Assembly: GCF_004348345.1 (NCBI RefSeq)
Contig: NZ_SMJZ01000081.1
Span: 1-34,535 of the forward strand
DNA from: Nonomuraea longispora
GTDB lineage: Bacteria > Actinomycetota > Actinomycetes > Streptosporangiales > Streptosporangiaceae
DNA length: 34,535 nucleotides
Reading direction: 5' to 3'
In this document: one piece after another, positions 15,401-22,864 of the stretch
How the letters are laid out: each line of letters begins with the position of its first letter
Numbering within the stretch: the first letter of the stretch is position 1
The notes under the pieces: generated by a model
Database searches by the model: none
What the model was told of the DNA's origin: nothing
Seen by the model: the letters and a program-made list of their open reading frames with translations, nothing else
Made by a program: the position numbers and the translations under genes

Positions 15401-15769
15401 AGAACAAGTTAGGCGGGTGAACATCCCGGCGCAGCCGAGGCGATCCCGTGCTCGGCCGCGCCGACGTGCCTGGCGCCAACACGATTGTTAGCTCGACGGC
15501 GGGTCCGAACGCCACCGCAGCATTCCCGCTCTGGAACTCGTTGAAGGTGACCGCGATGGCGGATGCGAATAAAAAGCAGGGGCATCCGCTCGAGATGAAG
15601 GTTGCTCATGCACTTCGCGCAAGCCAGTTCGCCTTTGTGGAGCAAGCCGCTTCTGACTAGCATTCGCCTGGTAAACGGAGCTCCTCGCATGCTTATGAGC
15701 GTTCGGTAGAGATCGCAGCGGGCAGGAGATGAGCGGTCCTTTCACGACAGGCGATTGCGGCAACGGGCA
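15401..15769. other. Gap with one short truncated frame
   Basis: A plus-strand frame at 15556-15660 encodes MADANKKQGHPLEMKVAHAL and then RASQFAFVEQAASD, 34 residues ending in TAG. It could be the beginning of a larger protein cut short; I do not recognise it and see no clear ribosome-binding site. The rest shows nothing convincing. Confidence 0.35.
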
Positions 15770-16126
15770 TCAGTCGTGTCTCGGGATGCCGGAGACCTCG
15801 TGGTCGGCATGGAAGAGGGCCTCGTTGATGATGGCCCGGACGTGGGCGTCGCGGGCTCGGTAGAGCACGCGGCGGCCGTCGCGCCGGGTCTGCACGAGCC
15901 CGGCCAGGCGGAGTTTGGCCAGGTGCTGGGAGACCGAGGGCCGGGCGACGCCGATGGCGGTCGACAGGCTGCTGACGTCGTACTCGCCGCTGGACAGCAG
16001 CCACATCAGGCGTAGCCGGGTGCCGTCGCTGAGCATCCGGAAGGCGTCGACGGCCGTGTCGACCTGCGCGCTTGTCGGTTGCTCTTGCGGCTGTGACGCA
16101 CCTGATTGATTGCCGCGTGCATACAT
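15770..16126 (-). CDS. ArsR/SmtB family Zn/Co sensor (CzrA/NmtR-like)
   Basis: 118 residues. A winged helix lies around 25-95, with recognition segment ARPSVSQHLAKLRLAGLVQT. The last helix reads DAHVRAIINEALFHADH, placing Asp93, His95, His106 and His109 in the DxH...HxxH spacing of the alpha-5 metal site of CzrA. This predicts Zn(II) or Co(II) derepression rather than arsenic sensing; there is no alpha-3 Cys pair. ATG 16126 is chosen because the upstream extension is not family-like. No ribosome-binding site is obvious, so it may be leaderless. Divergent, 50 bases from the cation diffusion facilitator it should control. Confidence 0.9.
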   Translation of the reverse strand: MYARGNQSGASQPQEQPTSAQVDTAVDAFRMLSDGTRLRLMWLLSSGEYDVSSLSTAIGVARPSVSQHLAKLRLAGLVQTRRDGRRVLYRARDAHVRAIINEALFHADHEVSGIPRHD

Positions 16127-16176
16127 GACTACATATAATCCCGGCAATTGGGTCAAAGGCAAGCGAGAGGTACGCG

Positions 16177-17232
16177 ATGGCTGAGGTTGATCCCCCGCAG
16201 CACGGTCATGGACATGGGCACGGTCACAGTCATGGGCACGAACAGGTCCGGGGCATGCGGTTGCTGTCGAAGCTCCGCCATGTCATCACCCCGCACAGCC
16301 ATGACAGCGCGGACAAGACCGACACCGCGCTGGAGTCCAGCAGCCGGGGTATGCGCGTGCTGGCCATCTCGTTCGCCGTGCTGATCGCGACCGCGCTGGT
16401 GCAGGCGGTCATCGTGTCGCTGTCAGGGTCGGTGGCGCTGCTGGGCGATACGCTGCACAACTTCGCCGACGCGCTGACCGCGGTGCCACTGGCGATCGCC
16501 TTCTCGCTGGGGCGGCGGGCGGCCACGCGCCGCTTCACCTACGGTTACGGCAGGGCGGAGGACCTGGCCGGGGTCGTCATCGTGCTGTTGATCGGGGCGT
16601 CGGCGGCGCTGGCCGGTTATGAGGCGGTCAAGCGGCTGATTGACCCGGCCGACATGCGGGCGCTGGGCCTGGTGGCCGCCGCCGGTGTAATCGGGTTCCT
16701 GGGCAACGAGTGGGTCGCCCGCTACCGGATCAGGGTGGGCCGGGAGATCGGCTCGGCGGCGCTGGTGGCCGACGGTCTGCACGCTCGCACTGACGGCTTC
16801 ACGTCGCTGGCGGTGCTGCTGGGGGCCGGTGGGGCGGCGATCGGGTTCCCGCTGGCCGACCCCATCGTGGGCCTGCTGATCACCGTGGCCATCTGCTTCG
16901 TGCTGCGCGATGCCGCCCGCGAGATCTACCACCGGCTGATGGACGCGGTAGACCCCAAGCTGATCAGCCAGGCGGAGGAGATCCTGGCGGCGGTGCCGGG
17001 TGTGGAGCGGGTCGGCGCGGTACGGCTGCGCTGGGTCGGTCACGCGCTGCGGGCCGAGGTCGAGATCGGCGTGCGTCATGACGCCTCGCTCATCGAGGCG
17101 CACGGCGTGGCCGTGGAGGCCGAGCACCGGCTGATCCATGAGCTGCCGCGGCTTCGTGCGGCGACGATGCATGCCGACCCGGACGGCCCGGCCGGCACCG
17201 ATCACCATGCCGTTCTCCTGACGCACAGGTAA
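16177..17232 (+). CDS. Cation diffusion facilitator (Zn/Co efflux)
   Basis: 351 residues with a His-rich N-terminus (HGHGHGHGHSHGHE, residues 9-22), six transmembrane helices and a cytosolic C-terminal domain. The transport-site residues are visible: Asp91/His94/Asp98 in the helix-2 motif DTLHNFAD, and Asp199/His202/Asp206 in the helix-5 motif DGLHARTD. CDF proteins exchange Zn(II), Co(II) or Cd(II) for protons. ATG 16177 has GAGAGG seven bases upstream. Pairing with a divergent CzrA-like sensor indicates metal-inducible efflux. Confidence 0.94.
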   Translation: MAEVDPPQHGHGHGHGHSHGHEQVRGMRLLSKLRHVITPHSHDSADKTDTALESSSRGMRVLAISFAVLIATALVQAVIVSLSGSVALLGDTLHNFADALTAVPLAIAFSLGRRAATRRFTYGYGRAEDLAGVVIVLLIGASAALAGYEAVKRLIDPADMRALGLVAAAGVIGFLGNEWVARYRIRVGREIGSAALVADGLHARTDGFTSLAVLLGAGGAAIGFPLADPIVGLLITVAICFVLRDAAREIYHRLMDAVDPKLISQAEEILAAVPGVERVGAVRLRWVGHALRAEVEIGVRHDASLIEAHGVAVEAEHRLIHELPRLRAATMHADPDGPAGTDHHAVLLTHR

Positions 17233-17302
17233 TGCCAGGTAAGGGGCGTTCTGTCGGTAGCTTGTGCCAGGATGACGCGCCGCCGATTCGGGGGGAGCGC
17301 GC

Positions 17303-17470
17303 ATGCTGAGATCTTTGCCGGTGGCGGCCAGGACGCTGGTGTGGGTACGCATCCTCAACGCGCTCGGCGCCTACGCCCTGTCTTTTCTGGTGGTGCTGAC
17401 GGGCCTGAGCTGGCGGCGGTGGCGCTGGCCTTGTTCGGACACGCCCGGCGGCGGGCCGCCGCCGACTACG
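17303..17470 (+). pseudogene. N-terminal stump of an MFS transporter
   Basis: ATG 17303 opens LPVAARTLVWVRILNALGAY and ALSFLVVLTG, the first transmembrane helix of an MFS permease. The next helix start (GPELAAVALALFG) appears only after a one-base frame change, and the remaining helices are absent. It ends where the convergent superoxide dismutase gene begins. Confidence 0.6.
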
Positions 17471-17500
17471 ACACGCTGTTGATCGGCTTTGAGGCGCGCC

Positions 17501-18103
17501 CTAGCTTCTGGTGATCACGCCACAGGCGATGCGCCCGCCCGAGTCGCCCGCGTTCAGGGTTTCGGCGTCGGGCCCTTCCTCGCCCTCCGCGTTCCGGTAG
17601 CGGTCCGGGATATTCGCGTGATTGTCGGCCATCGCGTGGATCATGATGGCACTGCCGTCACTGTCGAATAGCTGTTCCACCCGGAAGCGATCGGTCACCA
17701 CCGAGGCGGTGCCGGTGCCATCCGCGCCGACAAGCAGGTTAGGGAGGTCTCCGCTGTGGTGGTCATGGAGGTGCGAGCCGAGGTCGAAGTGTCCGCCGGC
17801 GCTAAAGAAGGGGCTGCCCGTAGCCGGGTCTGTGGCCTGTGGATCACAGACGCCCTTGGTGTGAACGTGAAATCCGTGATAGCCGGTCGGCAAGTTCTTC
17901 ACCCCAACGGTGATCTTGGACTTGCCGTTTCCGGCGTTCTCCACCTGAAGCGAGCCGACGGTCTGGCCCTTGGTGTTCTTGATCACGGCACCGACCGGCG
18001 CGCCATCTCGTGCCGGCATCATCTCTCCCAGCGCGGCGGCACTCAGCGCCACAACTCCCACGCCCAGCACGACGAGCAGAGCCAGACGGGCCTTGCCTAC
18101 CAT
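17501..18103 (-). CDS. sodC: Secreted Cu/Zn superoxide dismutase
   Basis: 200 residues with an N-terminal hydrophobic signal (about 5-25) but no lipobox Cys, so the protein is secreted or membrane-anchored. Metal ligands are in GFHVHTKGVC (His79, His81), AGGHFDLGSHLHDHH (His105 and following) and IHAMADNH. The disulfide pair is Cys86 and the Cys in GRIACGV near the end. It dismutates superoxide outside the cytoplasm. ATG 18103 has GGGGAG eight bases upstream; the longer in-frame reading to 18235 is not family-like. Convergent with the MFS stump. Confidence 0.93.
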   Translation of the reverse strand: MVGKARLALLVVLGVGVVALSAAALGEMMPARDGAPVGAVIKNTKGQTVGSLQVENAGNGKSKITVGVKNLPTGYHGFHVHTKGVCDPQATDPATGSPFFSAGGHFDLGSHLHDHHSGDLPNLLVGADGTGTASVVTDRFRVEQLFDSDGSAIMIHAMADNHANIPDRYRNAEGEEGPDAETLNAGDSGGRIACGVITRS

Positions 18104-18249
18104 CAGTGATCTCCCCAGAGTGCTGCCTTCCTGCCAGGGGAAGACATCGACGGTCTCATTAGCCTCGCCCCGAAAATCCCCCGTGCTCCACCCGCTTCCC
18201 CAATGCCGGAAGCAAAGGTTTGGTGTCTCCCGCACTACGGCCGCTGCCG

Positions 18250-18351
18250 CTGGAAGATCGAGACAAGGGTGTCGAGATCCTTGCCCTGCGGCAACAGATC
18301 ACCTTGGTGGAACGGCAACTCTGCGTCGGCGCCACGGTGAGGTTCGCCCGC
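18250..18351 (+). mobile_element. Integrase-core transposase N-terminal fragment
   Basis: Frame reading LEDRDKGVEILALRQQITLV, then ERQLCVGATVRFAR, matches the N-terminus (KDxEILxLRHQLxVLxRQ) of the transposase family whose middle piece lies at 5803 and C-terminus at 30888. Isolated and non-functional. Confidence 0.65.
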
Positions 18352-18452
18352 TTGAACTGCACGGACGGAGTTTTTCCGCAGGCAGAGTCACCGCGGTACT
18401 CGACCACAGGCGAGACCCTCATGCCCTCCTCCGCGAGACCGGCCCACCGTGC

Positions 18453-19365
18453 TTAACCCTGCTCTGCCCAGTCGCCCAGCGACCAATACCGCACCTCCGG
18501 CATGTCCTGCAGGTGCTCGACCACGTACCGCTCGTGGCGGAGGAGCTGCTGCTCACACCACGCCTTCAGCTCGCTCGCCCCGGCCGGGGTCCGCCGCGTG
18601 GCGTTCAGCGCGTCGATCACCAGGTGGTACCGGGACGCCCGGTTGCGCAAGGTTCACGCGCGACCGCGACCGCATGCAGTGGTCGGCCACCGGCAGCAGC
18701 GTGTTCGCGTCCGGCGGCAGGTAGACCCCGCTGATCGTGCCGCGGTGGGTGATCACGTTCTGGATCAGGCCGGGCCCCTGGTGGCTGAAGCCGTTGTGGT
18801 CCTGGCGCCAGGCGGTCGAGGTCAGCAGAATGTTCAGGCTCGGCACCGGCGCCCGCCAGGCCAGGTCATGCGCTTCCTGCAGCCATTTCGCATGCTGCAC
18901 GGTCTGCGAGGCCGACACCATGGCGAACGCCTCGTAGGTGGCGAACCAGCCGTGCCGGCCGGTCAGCGTGTATCCCTCGAGCCAGCCGTGGCAGGCGTGC
19001 TCCGAGAGCACCTCCATCACCCGGCCGTCCCGCGATATCGCGACATCTTCCTCGGTCGCGCGCTCCGCGAACGCCCGGTCGGACGCCTCGAACCCCGCCC
19101 CGAGCCGGTTGCTCTTGGTCTCGTCGGGGCAGAAGAGCCGGAACCGGTCCGGGTTGCGTTCGTAGGTGTCGCGCATGAACTCGCCGAGCTTGCGGGTCGA
19201 CTCGAGCCGGTCCCGGCCCGGCGCCTTCACCGGCGCCGCGTAGTCGCGGAAATCGGGCAGGTCCAGGTCGACGGTGAGCAGGCCCCCGTTGGCGTGCGGG
19301 TTGGCACTCATCCGCAGCTCTCCCTCGGGGTTGATCGACAGCACCAGCGCCGGGCCGAGTCGATC
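18453..19365 (-). pseudogene. Phosphoketolase (xylulose-5-P/fructose-6-P) remnant
   Basis: Minus strand. From about 19365 the frame gives GELRMSANPHANGG, PDETKSNRLGAGFEASDRAF, DGRVMEVLSEHACHGWLEGY, LLTSTAWRQDHNGFSHQGPG and YLPPDANTLLPVADHC, all hallmark C-terminal-half segments of phosphoketolase. At about 18650 there is a deletion plus frame change, after which RNRASRYHLVIDALNATRRT and EHLQDMPEVRYWSLGDW complete the C-terminus to a TAA at 18453. The thiamine-diphosphate-binding N-terminal half (about 400 residues) is missing. Not functional. Confidence 0.88.
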
Positions 19366-19491
19366 CGCAGGTTCCGGATACTTCCGGTCGACCTGACCGA
19401 GCAGAACGGATATCTGACCCCGACCATGAAGGTCAAGCGTGCCATGGTCCACAAGGACTTCGCGGCCGACATCGAGGAGCTGTACCGCTGA
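19366..19491 (+). pseudogene. C-terminal tail of a long-chain acyl-CoA ligase
   Basis: Frame reading RRFRILPVDLTEQNGYLTPT, then MKVKRAMVHKDFAADIEELYR and TGA, is the C-terminal lid (catalytic-Lys region TPxxKVKR) of AMP-forming long-chain fatty acyl-CoA synthetases. Only about 41 residues remain, abutting the phosphoketolase remnant head-on. Confidence 0.75.
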
Positions 19492-19691
19492 GCACCAGAC
19501 GCCAGGACCGGCGGATCCGGCGCGTCGCGAGGGCGCGATCGACGCTGGACCCGGCTCGTGGCGTCCACGCCGGCGTCCCGTGACCGGGTGGTCGACGCCG
19601 CTGGTCGTCACCCTCTGGCATCGGACATTGTCGGTCACCCACCGCACCGCCGACGGCAGCCTGACCATGCCCAACCCGATCCATGCCGTGC

Positions 19692-19803
19692 CCGGCAGAC
19701 TGGTGTGACTCGCATCCGGCGCAGCTCTCGCCCGAGGAATCCCGCCGGGTGCTCGAGGTGCTCAACTCCGAACGGTTCTGGGAGAAGGCGCCGGTCCAGG
19801 TGT
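19692..19803 (+). mobile_element. Transposase fragment (integrase-core/IS3-like)
   Basis: Frame reading ADWCDSHPAQLSPEESRRVL, then EVLNSERFWEKAPVQV, resembles the region of IS3/integrase-type transposases before the catalytic core (SPEExxxVLxVLNSERFxDxAPxQV). The rest of the element is absent. The 200 bases to its left show no gene. Confidence 0.55.
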
Positions 19804-19931
19804 GCGGTCACCTCCCTGCGATCGCCGCGGCACCTCACATTTCCCGAAGCTGCGTTGTCGGATCAGTGAAACCACCAAGACCGTCGCCGGACGAGCCGGC
19901 CAAGGTCGAATTCTTGAGCGGAGGATGCACA

Positions 19932-20372
19932 ATGACCTCGAACGAGTCCGAGATCAGGACCCTTTTGGAGAACCGGACCGCAGCCTGCGAGAACAAGGAC
20001 ATCGATCGGCTGATGCCCCTTTATTCGCCCGGAATCGTCTATTACGACGCCGTTCCTCCGCTTCGGTTCCGGGGCACCGAAGCAGTGCGCGACAATTTCT
20101 TGCGCTGGTTCGACGGTTACGAGGGCCTGATCAGCCTGGAGACTCACGAACTGACCGTGGTCACGAGCGGCGACGCCGCATTCGCTCATATGCTGCTCCT
20201 GGACACCGGAAAACGTAAGGGCGGCGAACAGTCCTCGATATGGGTACGCGCGACCACGTGCCTGCGGCGATCCCACGGCAGGTGGCTGATCACCCACGAG
20301 CACGTGTCGGTTCCGTTCGACCCGGGCACCCTGCAGATCTGGCTCCCGTCGGACAGGGACCAGCCCGCCTGA
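19932..20372 (+). CDS. SnoaL-like / NTF2-fold protein
   Basis: 146 residues. SEIRTLLENRTAACENKDID, RLMPLYSPGIVYYDAVPP and FRGTEAVRDNFLRWFDGYEG are typical of SnoaL-like cyclase/ketosteroid-isomerase-fold proteins (YybH-like). The C-terminal WLITHEHVSVPFDPGT is also conserved in that group. ATG 19932 has GGAGG seven bases upstream; the in-frame extension upstream is transposase debris. The family includes cyclases, isomerases and proteins of unknown role. With no pathway gene beside it the substrate cannot be given. Confidence 0.85.
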   Translation: MTSNESEIRTLLENRTAACENKDIDRLMPLYSPGIVYYDAVPPLRFRGTEAVRDNFLRWFDGYEGLISLETHELTVVTSGDAAFAHMLLLDTGKRKGGEQSSIWVRATTCLRRSHGRWLITHEHVSVPFDPGTLQIWLPSDRDQPA

Positions 20373-20375
20373 CCG

Positions 20376-20757
20376 TTCAGTGGACTGGCTGCACGACGTC
20401 CGTGACGAGTTGGAGAAGCAGGTGTTCGACGAGGTCGCGAACCTGCTCAACCTTGAGGTCGACCTGTTGTTCTTCGACTCCGCCAGCACCTACTTCGAGC
20501 TCAGGGAGGCCGACGGGCCGGTCAGCCGCGACGAGCGGGGCGAGAAGACCACCGACGGGCAGGACACCGGCAACGAAGCCGGGTTCCGGACCTATGGCGA
20601 GTCCAAGGATTCGCGCGACGATCTCCCGCAGATTGTGATCGGCATGGCCGTCACGAGGGACGGTATCCCGGTCCGCTGCTGGTCCTGGCCCGGCGACACC
20701 GCCGACCAAGCCCTGATCCGGCAGGTCAAGGACGATATGCGTGACTGGACCCTTAGG
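20376..20757 (+). mobile_element. IS1634-family transposase internal fragment
   Basis: EKQVFDEVANLLNLEVDLLF, FDSASTYFELREADGPVSRD, FRTYGESKDSRDDLPQIVIG and MAVTRDGIPVRCWSWPGDTA match the DDE core of IS1634 transposases, including the first catalytic Asp (FDSAS). Both ends are missing; the similarity stops at about DDMRDWTL before the convergent monooxygenase gene. Confidence 0.8.
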
Positions 20758-20815
20758 ACGAGCCGCGTCATACAGGCCAGGTGCGAGTTGGGTGGCGTGC
20801 GGCTCGTCATGAGAA

Positions 20816-22129
20816 TCAACCTGATCTGTCGGAAGCAGGGGTGGCCAAGCCGAACCGGGCGAGAAAGGTCGCCAGTTCTGTTTCCTCCCCGTGGTAAGCG
20901 ACATAGCCGTCGGGACGTACGAGTGTCACGCCGTGCTCGTCCGGCAAGGGAGGGATCACCCGCATCCCATAATCTCGGTCGGTGTCGCCCAGCAGGAGGA
21001 ACCCGGTGCCTCGTTGCTCGGCGAAGTGCCTGCCCAGGCGTTGACCTCCGCGTTCACCGACCGACAGAGGGCTGTCAGGGTAGGCCAAACGGAGTTGATC
21101 GGTCGCCGCACCGAGCACGGCGTTCTTGTCACGGTGCAGGCGGGAGCTGAGCTCGAGAATGTCTGCGGCCACCGGTCTGCGCTCGATCTCGTAGGTGTCC
21201 AGCAGCGCCGGCGTTCCGACGGTCAGCTTCCATCCCAGGTTGTAGGCGTCCTGGACACCGGTGTTGAGCCCCTGGGCACCGGCCGGAGAGTGCACATGTG
21301 CCGCATCCCCTGCCAGGAACACTCTCCCTACCCGGAACCGATCCGCCAAGCGGACGTTGACCCGATATTCTGACCACCAGAGGATCTCGCCCACGCGAAT
21401 ATGCGGCGCGTAAGCGGCCATCACGGCAGCCAAAGACTCAGAGTCTTCATAAGCGATGATGGCTTGAAAGATGTCCGTGTGCGGCAACGGACACAGGGAC
21501 AGATGCTTGTCCTGGTCTTCTCTCGCCCACATGTGATAGTGCTCGCGGTCAAGATCACGAGTTTTCACGTCGGCCAGGAGGATGTGCTCGTGCGTGTTCG
21601 TGTGCCCGGCGAACCCGATTCCCAGTCGCTTGCGCACAAAACTGCGTCCCCCGTCCGCGCCCACCAGATAGGCGCATTCGAGCGTTTCCCCCGTGCTCAA
21701 TGTGGCGGTCACATGTGAGGTGTCCTGGACAAAGTCCGTCAGTTCGGCGCCGAACTCGACGTGGTGTCCTAGCTCGGCCAGCCGGGCGCGCAGGATACTC
21801 TCTGTGCGCCATTGCGGCTGTACAATCGTATTCGGATACGGCATGTCCGGGGTCGCTTGCCGGACCCGATCCATCCGGCCCTCCCACACCACGCGGTCGG
21901 CCTGGTAGGCCCGCATGGGGGGATATTCACCCCCCGTGGCCAGGATCTCGTCAATGATCCCGAGGTCGTCGAAGATCTCAAGCGTTCGCGGCTGCAGTAC
22001 TTTGGCGCGCACGCCGGCGGCGGGCTGCGGGGATCTTTCCACAAGGCGGAAGTCGACATTCCTGCGAGCAAGCTCCACAGCCAGCGTCAGGCCCGTGGGG
22101 CCTCCGCCCACGATCAACACGTGTGTCAC
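20816..22129 (-). CDS. FAD-dependent aromatic monooxygenase (PheA/TfdB-type)
   Basis: 437 residues. The N-terminal FAD site is HVLIVGGGPTGLTLAVELAR (GGGPTG at 8-13). The DG motif is YLVGADGGRSFVRKRLG, and the GD motif GRVFLAGDAAHVHSPAGAQG is followed by LNTGVQDAYNLGWKL. These are the three signatures of class A flavin hydroxylases that act on phenols and polyketides. The C-terminal thioredoxin-like extension of larger members is lacking. GTG 22129 (GGAG seven bases before) is chosen; an in-frame extension to 22276 is unlike the family. It is divergent from the RiPP-like genes, with 580 bases between, and could be a tailoring enzyme of that pathway, though nothing in the sequence proves it. 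Confidence 0.88.
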   Translation of the reverse strand: MTHVLIVGGGPTGLTLAVELARRNVDFRLVERSPQPAAGVRAKVLQPRTLEIFDDLGIIDEILATGGEYPPMRAYQADRVVWEGRMDRVRQATPDMPYPNTIVQPQWRTESILRARLAELGHHVEFGAELTDFVQDTSHVTATLSTGETLECAYLVGADGGRSFVRKRLGIGFAGHTNTHEHILLADVKTRDLDREHYHMWAREDQDKHLSLCPLPHTDIFQAIIAYEDSESLAAVMAAYAPHIRVGEILWWSEYRVNVRLADRFRVGRVFLAGDAAHVHSPAGAQGLNTGVQDAYNLGWKLTVGTPALLDTYEIERRPVAADILELSSRLHRDKNAVLGAATDQLRLAYPDSPLSVGERGGQRLGRHFAEQRGTGFLLLGDTDRDYGMRVIPPLPDEHGVTLVRPDGYVAYHGEETELATFLARFGLATPASDRSG

Positions 22130-22709
22130 TTGGTCTCCGACTTCTGTACGGTATCTCGTGCCGCCGGGGTGAACCGCTGAAACGACATCGGGTGACTTCT
22201 TAGCCACAACCAGCGCCCCGGCGGATGGCAGTATCCGTTGTTGAAACACTTCCGGTCCAGGGCCATCGCCGGACATCTACAGGACATCGGCATGCGTTGT
22301 CCACCTGACGATGCGAGAAAATCCTGGTAGGTAAATTGATCACCCGGCCAGGCCTGTCACGAACCGGGGCCTCGGACGGCGTTCGTCCATGGCAGTCCTG
22401 GACGTCACGCGTGCCACCCTTGCTCAATAGACTCGCCGTCGGCTTCACAGCCCCCGGGGTCGCCGCGGTGGGCGCACCGTGTGTGCCGCGAGCGGGGGCG
22501 CGGCCGGGCAACTCGACGACGAGCGAATCCATCCGGCCGCTCTTTTCATGATCGACAAATGCCGGGTGGCCGGGAAATGACCGGTAAAAGCCCTGGTTAT
22601 GTTCTGTCCGATATGAGGACCATAGTGCTCTGGCCGACGCCTGGTCGGGTGACGGACGAGAACGTGCGCGATATACGTTCCTGGAGTTCACAAGAAGGGA
22701 GTGCCCGCG
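22130..22709. other. Intergenic region between divergent monooxygenase and precursor genes
   Basis: No convincing gene. Short frames on both strands lack ribosome-binding sites and family-like composition. It must hold the promoters for both directions; I found no strong -35/-10 pair. AAGGGAG at 22695-22701 is the ribosome-binding site for the small gene at 22710. Confidence 0.5.
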
Positions 22710-22793
22710 GTGAAGAAGCTGTTTTACTGTGCCGCAACAATGGTGGGGCTGAACAAGGGAAAGATGGGCGGCCGCTACCACTGGGCCTGGTAA
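22710..22793 (+). CDS. Putative RiPP precursor peptide (P450-modified, aromatic core)
   Basis: 27 codons: GTG start, TAA stop at 22791. The peptide begins MKKLFYCAATMVGLNKGK and ends MGGRYHWAW. AAGGGAG eight bases before the GTG is a strong ribosome-binding site. A basic leader of about 20 residues with an aromatic tail (Tyr23, His24, Trp25, Trp27), directly followed by a P450 gene, matches the gene order of tryptorubin/atropopeptide, cittilin and biarylitide loci. In those systems one P450 forms C-C, C-N or C-O bonds between Trp, Tyr and His side chains of a C-terminal core. I infer a core of about RYHWAW, released by proteases encoded elsewhere. The gene is too short for ordinary gene callers. 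Product and crosslink pattern are unproven. Confidence 0.8.
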   Translation: MKKLFYCAATMVGLNKGKMGGRYHWAW

Positions 22794-22818
22794 CAAATCG
22801 GCGGCGTTAGCCGGTCGA

Positions 22819-22849
22819 GATGGGTGGCCGGGTATCCCGGCCACCCATC
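22819..22849 (+). terminator. Strong hairpin between precursor and P450 genes
   Basis: GATGGGTGGCCGGG (22819-22832) and CCCGGCCACCCATC (22836-22849) are perfectly complementary, with a 3-base loop TAT. No T-tract follows; the P450 ribosome-binding site begins four bases later. It is more likely an attenuator or mRNA stabiliser that lets the precursor outnumber the enzyme than a full terminator. Confidence 0.7.
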
Positions 22850-22864
22850 AGCAGGAAGGACGGC

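Noticed and set aside
16127..16176. ArsR operator between the sensor and the CDF gene
   Set aside because: The region is AT-rich and the right place, but I could not find a convincing dyad, so no operator is called.
18502..19365. Long plus-strand frame leading into the acyl-CoA ligase tail
   Set aside because: It is the antisense of the phosphoketolase remnant. Only the last 41 residues (from 19366) are ligase-like.
22481..22810. 109-codon frame overlapping the 27-codon precursor gene
   Set aside because: No ribosome-binding site and a charged, non-family-like product. The short frame has the strong ribosome-binding site and a composition that makes sense with the P450.
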